From an uncultured Corynebacterium sp. (GTDB lineage: Bacteria; Actinomycetota; Actinomycetes; Mycobacteriales; Mycobacteriaceae): a stretch of DNA of 64,000 nucleotides. Positions 44,501-52,130 of this stretch are shown here, one piece after another. Both the position numbers and the translations under genes were made by a program. Under the pieces are notes generated by a model. The model was not told the DNA's origin and did no database searches. It saw only the letters and a program-made list of their open reading frames with translations. How positions within the stretch are numbered: position 1 is the stretch's first letter; every line of letters begins with the position of its first letter. The stretch spans positions 1 to 64,000 of the forward strand of contig NZ_CAMQAZ010000010.1 in the NCBI RefSeq assembly GCF_946998835.1, read 5' to 3'.

Positions 44501-45609
44501 TGCTGCTCTGCATTAGATAGCCGACCGAACAGCGGGACGGCTTCCACACCCTTCCAGTGTTTACCCTCGATGGCTTCGGCAGCTTCCCGAATCTCTCGCT
44601 CACCCGAAAAGAACACCAGGATGTCGCCGTCGCCAAGCCCCATGAGCTCTTCACACGCAGCAATAACACCATCAATCTGCTCGATAGCGACTTCCTTTTC
44701 CTGACCATTTTTCGCAACGACGGTCTGCACCAGCGGGCGATAGCGAATTTCCACCGGGTAGGTGCGTCCTGACACCTCGATGATGGGCGCAGGGTGCTCG
44801 TCGTCAGGCGCGAAGTGTCGAGCGAACCGTTCCGGATCAATCGTCGCCGAGGTGATGATGACCTTAAGGTCTGGGCGTTGCGGCAAAATATGCTTCAGAT
44901 ATCCCAGCAGGAAGTCGATGTTGAGGCTGCGTTCGTGCGCCTCGTCGATGATGATCGTGTCGTATTCGCGCAATAGGCGGTCGCGGCCAATTTCGGCCAG
45001 CAGGATACCGTCGGTCATCAGTTTGATGCAGGTGTCCTTGCCGACACGGTCATCGAAACGCACCGCATAGCCGACGTGCTGACCAATCTTTTCGCCCAGC
45101 TCATGAGCAATGCGCTCCGCCACCGAACGCGCCGCGATACGACGCGGCTGCGTATGACCAATCTTGCCGCGCACACCGCGCCCCAGCTCGAGGCATATTT
45201 TCGGAATCTGCGTAGTCTTACCAGAGCCGGTCTCACCAGCAATAATGACGACCTGATGGTTCTCAATTGCCTCGGCAATGTCGTCGCGGCGTGCAGACAC
45301 AGGTAACTGCGCCGGGTAGGTGATGCGAGGAATTGCTTTACGACGCTCTTCTAACCGCTCCAGCGAAAATTCGAGGTCTGCAGAGATTGCAGACAGCGCC
45401 TTCGGCGCGGATGCTCGCTTCAACCGACGTCGGAAGGACTGGGCCTCCCGAATCGGCAGTTGGTCAGCGAGCTGGTAGAGCTCCTTCTTACGTGTGTCCT
45501 TGGCAGGCCTGTTAGTGCGCTGCGACCTGGCGGAATTGCGGTGTCCGGAAGTGCGATGTCCGGTTCGGGTACGGGGAGCTGGGTTGTCAGAACGGTCAGG
45601 AGTAGTCAT
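41554..45609 (-). CDS. hrpA: ATP-dependent RNA helicase HrpA
   Basis: A 1351-residue DEAH/RHA helicase; HrpA resolves stalled ribosomes and structured RNA in E. coli. Motifs: I GETGSGKTTQ near residue 126, II DEAH near 223, III SATID near 257, VI QRSGRCGRV near 435, then the HA2/OB region and a long DUF3418 C-terminal half. A short Ser/Gly run near residue 515-530 interrupts the HA2 domain. The N-terminal 45 residues are basic and disordered. Monocistronic and convergent with nrdR. Confidence 0.95.
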   Translation of the reverse strand: MTTPDRSDNPAPRTRTGHRTSGHRNSARSQRTNRPAKDTRKKELYQLADQLPIREAQSFRRRLKRASAPKALSAISADLEFSLERLEERRKAIPRITYPAQLPVSARRDDIAEAIENHQVVIIAGETGSGKTTQIPKICLELGRGVRGKIGHTQPRRIAARSVAERIAHELGEKIGQHVGYAVRFDDRVGKDTCIKLMTDGILLAEIGRDRLLREYDTIIIDEAHERSLNIDFLLGYLKHILPQRPDLKVIITSATIDPERFARHFAPDDEHPAPIIEVSGRTYPVEIRYRPLVQTVVAKNGQEKEVAIEQIDGVIAACEELMGLGDGDILVFFSGEREIREAAEAIEGKHWKGVEAVPLFGRLSNAEQHRIFTPHSGRRIVLATNIAETSLTVPGIEYVVDTGTARISRYSTRTKVQRLPVEDISQASANQRSGRCGRVADGVAIRLYSEEDFLSRPEFTDPEILRTNLASVVLQMISLRLGAIEDFPFVQPPEHKAVRDGINLLTELQAITTSSGSGSGSSTGSRTSSGAPELTDIGRQIARIPVDPRLARMLVEGYENTTLGAVTVIVAALSLQDVRERPLEFQAQADQLHARFKDTTSDFNSLLKLWEYLEEKRRELSGNQFRKMCKREYLHYLRVREWQDLVRQLHQATAELGWSLSARSSTSGVDNPEEVAKSLLPGLLSMIGTREGEGKEFTGTRNTKFLIHPSSALAKNPPRWVMAAEIVETSRTFARNVGTIQPQWVEKVAPHLLKHQYSEPHWSAKRGAAMAYQKSTLYGVPVVVDRLVPYHRVDADAARSIFIRCALVDGEWNTHHEFFKNNQDKLAEAAKIEEKQRSRGIVVDDDVLYAFYDSKLPASITTAANFDRWWKKTKPKQPNLLDFDPNKLLNPDAGDIDDNAFPEMWQQGSVDFSLSYKFEPGAPDDGVTLRVPVPLLAGLREDGFDWQVPGLRAELAEAYIRTLPKALRKSVVPAPDFARRALETMTPYSGRFVDVFADALRRLGGSGINGADFDPSKLPAHLRFNYAVIDRHGKIVDQSRDLAPLRAKHAATVSTAVSKRAKSAAHEAVKKWTSDNLGTVAETVKSTVDGQSVTMYPTLVTTKDGVAVEVKPTKAQAEATLATTNLTMLLRECPVNAAQMTKGLPLQQRVGVDAWPHGGADGLVEDCRVAVIRDRMIATGGPVRSPEEFNKLLEQVRSGVASGVRQLVVGIAQAMPAYVSVTNQLDKWEGDAIDDMRRQLGFMFPKGAVAKHGWQHLRHLPRYLQAMEIRLEEMNRDPDRDADREDEVTEAREYLAAKLERLPKGRAHSAEVRDIQWLIEELRVSLFAQRLGTAHSVSLTRVKKRVDKLR

Positions 45610-45703
45610 GGTTGCCTACTAGATTAGCTGTGTCTGTGTAGACAACCCACATCTACGTTGATTGCGCGGTGCTCGAGCGGGGCCAGCGGCGGCGGAAAGC
45701 TGC

Positions 45704-46636
45704 TTACTTAGCTGCTGCTAGCTCTTCTGCAACTTCCTTGCAGTCTTCGCGACCACAGTGCTGAGTCTCGGTGTGTTCCCAGCATTCATCGCAGATAAGC
45801 ACCTGTCGGCGGCAAGTATCTTCGTTGATGCAGTTCTGGAAGGTGTTGGTTGGCTTTCCGCAGTGGACGCAGTGACCGAGCTGTACGTAGTCCTCGTCTT
45901 CGATGCCGTCGCCGAACTCCATGTGCATACGTTTATCGAAGACATACAGGGAACCTTCCCATAGCCCCTTATTGCCGAACTTTTCGCCGTAGCGGACGAT
46001 ACCGCCGTCGATTTGGTAGACCTCTTCGAAACCACGGTTTTTCATCAGCGCAGAGAGAATCTCGCAGCGAATACCGCCGGTGCAGTAGGAGATAACCGGC
46101 TTATCCTTCATCCAGTCGTATTTGCCGGATTCCAGCTCATCGATGAAGTCGTGTGTGGTCTTTACGTCCGGGACGACGGCGTTCTTAAACTTGCCAATTT
46201 CTGCTTCCATGGCGTTGCGGCCATCGAAGAAGACGACATCGGCGCCGCGTTCCTCGACTAGTTTATTTACCTCTTCCGGCTTCAAATGCGTGCCGCCGCC
46301 AATGACACCGTCAGCATCGACCTTCAGTTCACCTGGAGCGCCGAAAGCGACAATCTCGTCGCGAACCTTGACAGAGAGCTTTGGAAAGTCATCAGCGCCA
46401 CCTTCACTCCACTTGAATTGCATGGAGCGGAAAGCGGGGTATTGCTTTGTCTTCTTGATGTACTTCTTACACGCCTCAAGATCGCCGCCGACGGTGCCGT
46501 TGATTCCGTGCTCGGAGACCAGGATGCGGCCCTTGAGACCTAGTGATTCACAAAGATCGCGCTGCCATAGCATGATGGCACGAGGATCGGATAGCGGGGC
46601 GAACTGGTAGTACAGAAGAATCTTGCTGATGCTCAC
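45704..46636 (-). CDS. trhO: tRNA uridine 5-hydroxylase TrhO (rhodanese family)
   Basis: A 310-residue YceA/TrhO-type protein: N-terminal acylphosphatase-like domain, central rhodanese domain with catalytic Cys185 in YCTGGIRCE, and a C-terminal zinc-binding-like Cys cluster (CVHCGKPTNTFQNC ... CRRQVLICDECWEHT). TrhO makes 5-hydroxyuridine at tRNA position 34 using prephenate-dependent or oxygen-dependent routes. GTG 46636 has TAGAAT (46649-46644) exactly 7 nt upstream. Confidence 0.9.
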   Translation of the reverse strand: MSISKILLYYQFAPLSDPRAIMLWQRDLCESLGLKGRILVSEHGINGTVGGDLEACKKYIKKTKQYPAFRSMQFKWSEGGADDFPKLSVKVRDEIVAFGAPGELKVDADGVIGGGTHLKPEEVNKLVEERGADVVFFDGRNAMEAEIGKFKNAVVPDVKTTHDFIDELESGKYDWMKDKPVISYCTGGIRCEILSALMKNRGFEEVYQIDGGIVRYGEKFGNKGLWEGSLYVFDKRMHMEFGDGIEDEDYVQLGHCVHCGKPTNTFQNCINEDTCRRQVLICDECWEHTETQHCGREDCKEVAEELAAAK

Positions 46637-46643
46637 GGGAACT

Positions 46644-46649
46644 ATTCTA
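46644..46649 (-). promoter_or_regulatory. Leaderless-type promoter of trhO
   Basis: TAGAAT on the minus strand ends 7 nt before GTG 46636. No Shine-Dalgarno is present. Confidence 0.5.
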
Positions 46650-46738
46650 GTCAGCTCGCCCAGTTATCCTATTTTGGCCGTGAGCTGTGGGTTTGGTTCT
46701 GGGCTCCGCTGCTCGGCCCAGTCAGCACTCCGAATCAC

Positions 46739-48241
46739 CTAGTGCTTCTGATAGAGAGCCTTCTTCTGGTACTTCGGCTCAGAGGTGACTAGGACACCCA
46801 GGTTGCGGAAGATAGTCTCGTCCACGCTGCCAAGAATCGTGGTGGTGTGGACATCGCAGTTTCGCAGGTTCTTGAGTTCTGCAAGAGCTGCGCGGGCATC
46901 GTCGCTGGTCGCCGCCGACACAGAGAGGGCGATAAGGACCTCGTCGGTATGCAGGCGCGGGTTTCGGCTGCCCAGGTGATGCGTCTTGAGTGTCTGGATA
47001 GGCTCAATGGCAGCAGGGGAGAGCAAGTGCAGGTCTGGGTCGATATTGGCGAGCTTTTTGAGCGCGTTGAGGAGCATCGCCGCCGAGCATCCGAGTAGTG
47101 CGGAGGTTTTGCCGGTAATAATCGTGCCGTCGTGCAATTCGATTGCACTGCCAGGCGCACCGGTTGCTTTCTCAATCTCGAGTGCGCGTGCCACGACTCT
47201 ACGCGCGGCGGTCGAAACGTTCGCCTTGCTCATAATCATGGCAATGCGCTGTGAGACTTCGTCGTCCGTGCTGTTCTTGTGCTCATCGACAAGCGCCTTG
47301 TAGTAGCGGCGGACAATCTCCTGATTGGAGGCTTCACGGCACACTTCGTCATCGTCGATGCAGTAACCGGCCATATTCACACCCATGTCCGTCGGCGATT
47401 TGTATGGCGACTCGCCCGCGAGCTTCTCCAGCAGCGTGCGAAGCAGGGGGAATACCTCGACATCGCGGTTATAACTGGTGACCTTGGTGTCGTAAGCAGC
47501 TAGGTGGAAGGGGTCGATGAGGTTGATGTCGTCGAGATCTGCCGTTGCCGCTTCGTACGCCAGGTTTACCGGATGCTCGAGCGCTAGATTCCAGATGGGG
47601 AAAGTTTCAAACTTCGCGTAACCGGAGCGGATCCCGTGCTTGTGGTCGTGGTAAATCTGCGATAGGCAGGTCGCCAGTTTCCCGGAACCAGGGCCCGGAG
47701 CTGTGACTACCACCAAGTCCCGTGTCGTCTGCACCCACTCATTGATTCCAAAGCCAGTCTCGCTGACAATCTTTTCGGTATTCGTCGGATAGCCCTCGAT
47801 GGTGCGGTGACGGATTACGTTCAATCCGAGTCGCTGCAGGCGCGCGATGAAGTTGTTCGCCAAAGCGTTGTCGTCGGAAAGCTGCGTGACGACGACGCTG
47901 CCGACAACAAACCCGCGCTCACGGAAGACATCGACGAGACGCAGCACATCGTCTTCGTAGGTGATGTCGAGGTCGGCGCGCACCTTGTGACGCTCCAAAT
48001 CCTTGGCATTGATGCAGACCATGATTTCCACATCGTCTTTGAGACGGTCGAGCATGGCTATCTTGTTATCTGGCGTAAAGCCGGGCAGCACTCGCGATGC
48101 ATGCATGTCATCAAAGAGTTTGCCGCCCATTTCGAGGTAGAGCTTGCCGCCTTCACCTGCGATTTCTTCGCGCCGCTTCTTAATATGAGCGGATTGCATT
48201 TCGATGTACTTCTCGCGGTTAAAACCGACAGCCTGAGCCAT
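46739..48241 (-). CDS. DUF1846 protein
   Basis: A 500-residue cytosolic protein of family DUF1846, seen across bacteria and once crystallised as a hexameric P-loop-like protein of unknown role. Visible motifs are GFNREKYIEMQSAHIKKRRE at the start, and a nucleotide-binding-like loop TAPGPGSGKLATCLSQ near residue 182, followed by YHDHKHG. AAAGG precedes the ATG. Monocistronic between trhO and a divergent membrane-protein gene. The P-loop-like segment suggests nucleotide binding (inference). Confidence 0.85.
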   Translation of the reverse strand: MAQAVGFNREKYIEMQSAHIKKRREEIAGEGGKLYLEMGGKLFDDMHASRVLPGFTPDNKIAMLDRLKDDVEIMVCINAKDLERHKVRADLDITYEDDVLRLVDVFRERGFVVGSVVVTQLSDDNALANNFIARLQRLGLNVIRHRTIEGYPTNTEKIVSETGFGINEWVQTTRDLVVVTAPGPGSGKLATCLSQIYHDHKHGIRSGYAKFETFPIWNLALEHPVNLAYEAATADLDDINLIDPFHLAAYDTKVTSYNRDVEVFPLLRTLLEKLAGESPYKSPTDMGVNMAGYCIDDDEVCREASNQEIVRRYYKALVDEHKNSTDDEVSQRIAMIMSKANVSTAARRVVARALEIEKATGAPGSAIELHDGTIITGKTSALLGCSAAMLLNALKKLANIDPDLHLLSPAAIEPIQTLKTHHLGSRNPRLHTDEVLIALSVSAATSDDARAALAELKNLRNCDVHTTTILGSVDETIFRNLGVLVTSEPKYQKKALYQKH

Positions 48242-48522
48242 GGTGACCTTTCTGAAGTTGTGCCTGCGGGGAGCTCGCTAGAGACGGCGAAATTCTACCG
48301 TGTCCATGGTAGTGATACCGCGTTGCAATTGCCGTATCGGCTACTGTGTGCGTCGCCACGATTGAGCTTGTGTAGGTATGGCTAGACGCCTAATTGGGTG
48401 CCAGGCGCTTAATTCGACTCGTACTTTCGGCCTTCTAACTTTGCGATATCCTGGCCTCACGTATAGTCCGTTATACGCATCATTCAAATATATTCGACAA
48501 TTTGGCAGGAGCTATCTGCTTC
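48242..48522. other. Divergent promoter region of DUF1846 and membrane-protein genes
   Basis: The 281-base gap shows no gene. GTATA and TATAC arms around 48459-48474 form a short inverted repeat near a probable promoter. Otherwise I see nothing clear. Confidence 0.4.
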
Positions 48523-49710
48523 ATGAGCAATCCAAACGACCCTTATAGCAACAACGATTCTTACGGCGGTGATTCCGGGGACAGTGAGTCCCAAGACAAT
48601 GGTTCGCAGGGGTATAACCCCTATAACTATGAGTCTGATGCTCAGTCCGGACCACGTGGACCGGAGGATTCACCGCAGTGGAATCAGGCCTACGGCCAGG
48701 AGCAAGCGTATGGAGACCTTCCGGCCTACGGAACTGGTGAGCCAAGCCACAACTACGGTGGCCAGGCCTATGGTGCGGAGTCAAGCTACTGGCAGCAATC
48801 GGCTGGAGGAAATGCGGCAGCCGGCGCACTTGCCCCTGGAGTCAACATGCCCGGTGGAGATGAGCCACCGGTTAAGCCTGTAGCACAGGGGCCGGCGAAA
48901 GTGGACATTGGAAATGCGTTTTCTGCTGCGTTCCGCAGTCTAAACAGCAATTTCGGTTCTTGGCTTGGCATCATGCTGACGTTCTTCGCTCTGCTAGTCG
49001 CCCTGATTGTTGGCGCAGCGGCAATACTTTTCGTATCTGGCGACTTTGACCCAGATTTCGAACCTAACAACCCAGGTGATGTTCCGTTTGAGGATCTAGG
49101 GTCAATGTTTGCGACTGTCGGCGCGATGGCACTACTATTTGTCGTGGGCATGTTCGCGATGCAGATATTTATGATGCGCGGCGCATTTGAAGCCATTGAT
49201 GGTCGAGTACCGAAGTACGGAACTTTCTTCCGCGTCAACCGGTGGGGATCTCTAATCGGTGTCTACATCGTCACTTTCTTGGTGGGACTGCTCGCCACGC
49301 TTCCGGGTTTGGTGCTTTTCATCGCTGGTGCAGCTCTGTCAGCCAATGGCAGTGAGGCTGCTGCCGCGATGATTCCAGTGGGCTACCTGGTTGTGTTGGT
49401 GATGTCGGTCTTCATGATGCCAATCACAGCGACTATGCCGCTTCTTGTTTTCGATGGTCGAGCAACAGCGCTTGAATCGCCGGTTGTCGCTTGGCGTCTG
49501 GTGAAGCCTCAGTATTGGACGATGCTCGTTGCATTGATTCTGACATCGATTGTTTCTTCTGCTGGTGCACTGCTCTTCTACATCGGCATGCTGTATACAG
49601 TGCCACTGGCTGTCTTGGTTCAGGTTCACATCTATCGTCAGCTCATCGGTGGCCGTCGAGTAGTAAACGAAGTGCAGGAAAATCCGGGCTACTACCCTCC
49701 ACAGCAGTAA
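48523..49710 (+). CDS. Membrane protein with Gly/Tyr/Gln-rich N-terminus
   Basis: A 395-residue protein I do not recognise by name. Residues 1-130 are disordered and rich in Gly, Tyr, Asn and Gln with recurring QAYG, PAYG and NYGG units. The rest has five to six hydrophobic segments (about 150-178, 205-230, 250-285, 290-315, 345-375) separated by soluble loops, ending in NPGYYPPQQ. The membrane half resembles bacterial GDPD-type membrane (DUF975/YciC-like) domains, but weakly. ATG 48523 has AGGAG 11 nt upstream. It stands alone and ends at an extended hairpin. Confidence 0.6.
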   Translation: MSNPNDPYSNNDSYGGDSGDSESQDNGSQGYNPYNYESDAQSGPRGPEDSPQWNQAYGQEQAYGDLPAYGTGEPSHNYGGQAYGAESSYWQQSAGGNAAAGALAPGVNMPGGDEPPVKPVAQGPAKVDIGNAFSAAFRSLNSNFGSWLGIMLTFFALLVALIVGAAAILFVSGDFDPDFEPNNPGDVPFEDLGSMFATVGAMALLFVVGMFAMQIFMMRGAFEAIDGRVPKYGTFFRVNRWGSLIGVYIVTFLVGLLATLPGLVLFIAGAALSANGSEAAAAMIPVGYLVVLVMSVFMMPITATMPLLVFDGRATALESPVVAWRLVKPQYWTMLVALILTSIVSSAGALLFYIGMLYTVPLAVLVQVHIYRQLIGGRRVVNEVQENPGYYPPQQ

Positions 49711-49762
49711 GGAGGTTTTGTAGGGGGGGGGAGGATTACGTAGCGGATAAAAAGCCATAAGA

Positions 49763-49813
49763 GCGACAGAAGCGCCCGAAGAACCAACTAGGTTCCTCGG
49801 GCGCTTCTGTCGC
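49763..49813. terminator. Long 23-bp hairpin between convergent genes
   Basis: Arms 49763-49785 and 49791-49813 pair over 23 positions with one mismatch around a 5-nt loop. It lies between a membrane-protein gene and ahpD; probably a bidirectional terminator, although the T tract is absent. Confidence 0.65.
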
Positions 49814-49837
49814 AGGCAAATCTGCGAGGCGAGGGAG

Positions 49838-49858
49838 CTTCGGCCGACAAGGCCGAAG
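49838..49858. other. Second hairpin before ahpD end
   Basis: CTTCGGCC (49838-49845) pairs with GGCCGAAG (49851-49858) around GACAA, 14 bases from the ahpD stop codon. Confidence 0.5.
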
Positions 49859-49872
49859 TAGGTCCCAAATAT

Positions 49873-50397
49873 TTAGCGGGCGGCCTCAGCGAAGACAGCC
49901 TGTGCAACGCCAGAGACGGTGCCGGCAATCTTCACAGCTTCCCAGACCTGCTCCTTGGTCAGACCAGCATCGCGGACGACCTGTGCGTGGGAGGTCACGC
50001 AAGCTTCACAGCCGTTGATGGCGGAAACTGCCAAAGACCACAGCTCGAAGTCTTCCTTCTCGACACCAGGCTTGGAGATGATGTTCATGCGCAGGCCGAA
50101 CTTGACCTGTGCGTAGTCATCACCGAGCATGTGGCGAGTGCGGTAAGCAACGTTGTTCATGCCCATAACGGTGGCCGCACCAAGTGCAGACTCGAAAGCC
50201 TCGTCAGACAAGTGCTCCTTGGCTTCCTCAGCAATCTCGGAGAAAACGGTCTCGTTGCGGGTTGCAGCAGCGGATGCGAGCAGGGTGCCCCACAGCTGCT
50301 GTTCAGAGAGTTCCGTAGACCGGGTGAGAGTACCAAGGTTCAGCTTCATGTCCTTGGCGTACTCCGGCAAACCGGAACGAAGGTTGTCAATGCTCAT
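49873..50397 (-). CDS. ahpD: Alkyl hydroperoxide reductase AhpD
   Basis: Carboxymuconolactone-decarboxylase-fold protein that reduces AhpC, via a dihydrolipoamide system in mycobacteria. The 174-residue product has the redox pair Cys130 and Cys133 in CEACVTSH, with the conserved Glu and His nearby. It follows ahpC by five bases, one operon. Confidence 0.95.
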   Translation of the reverse strand: MSIDNLRSGLPEYAKDMKLNLGTLTRSTELSEQQLWGTLLASAAATRNETVFSEIAEEAKEHLSDEAFESALGAATVMGMNNVAYRTRHMLGDDYAQVKFGLRMNIISKPGVEKEDFELWSLAVSAINGCEACVTSHAQVVRDAGLTKEQVWEAVKIAGTVSGVAQAVFAEAAR

Positions 50398-50402
50398 AAG
50401 AG

Positions 50403-50999
50403 TTACTTCAGCTCCTGCTTCAGAACATCCATCTTGTCGATGTTCTTGGTCGGGTCATTCTTCTGCCAGTTACATGCGCAGACCTCTTCAGACTGAAGAG
50501 CATCGAGAACACGCAGAACCTCGTCGACGTTACGGCCCACAGCATCCGGGGTAACGGAGACGAACTGGATAATTCCGTCCGGATCGATGATGAAGGTAGC
50601 GCGGTCTGCAACACCGTCAGCGTTCTCGACACCGAGTGCACGCATCAGGTCGTGGCGGATATCGGAGAACATCGGGAACGGGATGTCCAGCAGTTCCTCG
50701 TGGGTTGCACGCCAGTTGAAGTGAGAGAACTCGTTGTCGCCGGAGCCACCGAGAATAACGGTGTCGCGATCCTCGAACTCTTCGTTCAGCTTGCCGAAAG
50801 CAGCAATCTCAGTCGGGCAAACAAAGGTGAAGTCCTTCGGGTAGAAGAAGACGACCTTCCACTTACCCTCGTAGGACTCGTTGGTCACCTGCTCGAAGTA
50901 GTCATCCGGAGAAGAAGCGTTTGCATCACGCAGGTTGCCGCCCTTGAGAGCGGTGAGAGAAAACTCGGGGAACTTGTCGCCAACAGTCAAAATTGCCAT
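50403..50999 (-). CDS. ahpC: Peroxiredoxin AhpC
   Basis: Two-cysteine peroxiredoxin of 198 residues that reduces hydrogen peroxide and organic peroxides. Peroxidatic Cys61 lies in FVCPTE; Cys174 and Cys176 (CAC) hold the resolving position, the extra cysteine being typical of mycobacterial-type AhpC paired with AhpD. AGGAGG-like bases precede the ATG. Divergent from oxyR, with which it shares a 105-base control region. Confidence 0.96.
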   Translation of the reverse strand: MAILTVGDKFPEFSLTALKGGNLRDANASSPDDYFEQVTNESYEGKWKVVFFYPKDFTFVCPTEIAAFGKLNEEFEDRDTVILGGSGDNEFSHFNWRATHEELLDIPFPMFSDIRHDLMRALGVENADGVADRATFIIDPDGIIQFVSVTPDAVGRNVDEVLRVLDALQSEEVCACNWQKNDPTKNIDKMDVLKQELK

Positions 51000-51091
51000 G
51001 GAATCCTCCTGAATGTATTCCTTCTGGGGTCACACACCATTATGCCTATGGATCCCCAAAGCGTCAAGAGGAAAAAGTTAATAAGCTCGTG

Positions 51092-51105
51092 TAGGCTTAT
51101 AGGTA
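51092..51105 (+). promoter_or_regulatory. Leaderless-type promoter of oxyR
   Basis: TAGGCT (51092-51097) ends 7 nt before ATG 51105. The only purine stretch before the ATG is AGG directly adjacent, too close for ribosome binding. Confidence 0.5.
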
Positions 51106-52037
51106 TGCGTAATAGAGATTATCGGCCCACTTTGCCTCAGTTACGTGCCTTTGTCGCGATTGCCGATACCGGTCACTTCGGCCAAGCCGCTGCTCGTCTC
51201 GGTATTTCACAGCCCAGCCTCTCCCAGGCGCTTTCCACTCTTGAACAGGGACTTGGAGTCCAGCTTGTGGAGCGATCGACTCGCCGAGTGTTGGTGACGC
51301 CACTCGGTCGCGGTCTGATTCCATATGCACGCCAAGCATCTGAAATCGTTGATGAGATTGTCGCTCGCGCCTCTGGTCGTACCGATGATTTGTCAGGGCC
51401 ACTGTCCATTGGCGTCATCCCCACCGTGGCTCCATACGTGCTGCCCAACTTCCTTCGATTGGTCCGTGACGAGGTACCGAACCTTAAGCCGCGGATTGTC
51501 GAAGAGCCGACTGAGCGCCTCATCGAATCACTGCGTTCCGGCACCATTGACGCCGCCATCATGGCACTGCCTTCCGACGTTCCGTCTTTTGAAGAGATTT
51601 ACCTGTACGACGAAGAGTTTTACATCGTCGTCCCCGACGATCATCCATTGGCCGGTAAGGAAGATGTCAAACTCGAGGCGCTCAGGGAATTGGACTTGCT
51701 CCTGCTTGACGACGGGCATTGCCTGCGCGACCAGGTTTTGGATATCTGTCGCAAGGTCGACGCTCTCCACGGCGAAGCCTCCAGCATGGAAACACGATCG
51801 GCATCCCTATCGACTGTTGTCCAGTGCGTCGCTGGTGGGTTGGGGCAGTCACTCGTACCGGAGTCAGCTGTGAAGATTGAGGCTGACCGACCGGGGTTGG
51901 CTATTGCGCGCTTCGAAGGTCCGACACGTCCTGGACGCACCATCGGGCTGGTACACCGGGCGTCGTCGGTACGCGGCGGTGAGTTCAACCGGATTGCCGA
52001 ACTGGTACGGCAAGCTTACAAGGACGCTGTTACCTAA
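51105..52037 (+). CDS. oxyR: Peroxide-sensing regulator OxyR
   Basis: LysR-family regulator of 310 residues. The N-terminal winged helix-turn-helix spans about 8-66; the redox pair Cys206 and Cys215 sits in GHCLRDQVLDIC, the spacing of E. coli OxyR Cys199/Cys208. In C. glutamicum OxyR represses katA, dps and related genes until oxidised. The longer open frame upstream to 50652 overlaps ahpC in antisense and is not used. It is followed by a strong terminator. Confidence 0.95.
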   Translation: MRNRDYRPTLPQLRAFVAIADTGHFGQAAARLGISQPSLSQALSTLEQGLGVQLVERSTRRVLVTPLGRGLIPYARQASEIVDEIVARASGRTDDLSGPLSIGVIPTVAPYVLPNFLRLVRDEVPNLKPRIVEEPTERLIESLRSGTIDAAIMALPSDVPSFEEIYLYDEEFYIVVPDDHPLAGKEDVKLEALRELDLLLLDDGHCLRDQVLDICRKVDALHGEASSMETRSASLSTVVQCVAGGLGQSLVPESAVKIEADRPGLAIARFEGPTRPGRTIGLVHRASSVRGGEFNRIAELVRQAYKDAVT

Positions 52038-52097
52038 CGATTCATGGTGCAGGGAAAGTCTTCGTGAAGGCGGCTTTCGTGCAAGAAGCAAACAAAG

Positions 52098-52126
52098 ACC
52101 GGGCTGGAACCACCAGCCCGGTTTTT
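52098..52126 (+). terminator. Terminator of oxyR
   Basis: A perfect 10-bp stem ACCGGGCTGG with CCAGCCCGGT and a 5-nt loop, followed by TTTT. It lies just before the end of the convergent helicase gene. Confidence 0.9.
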
Positions 52127-52130
52127 GCAT

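Noticed and set aside
43138..44520. 460-codon open frame antisense to hrpA
   Set aside because: It lies wholly inside the conserved helicase and its translation resembles no family.
50652..51104. N-terminal extension of OxyR
   Set aside because: It runs antisense through ahpC; LysR regulators start close to the helix-turn-helix, as ATG 51105 does.
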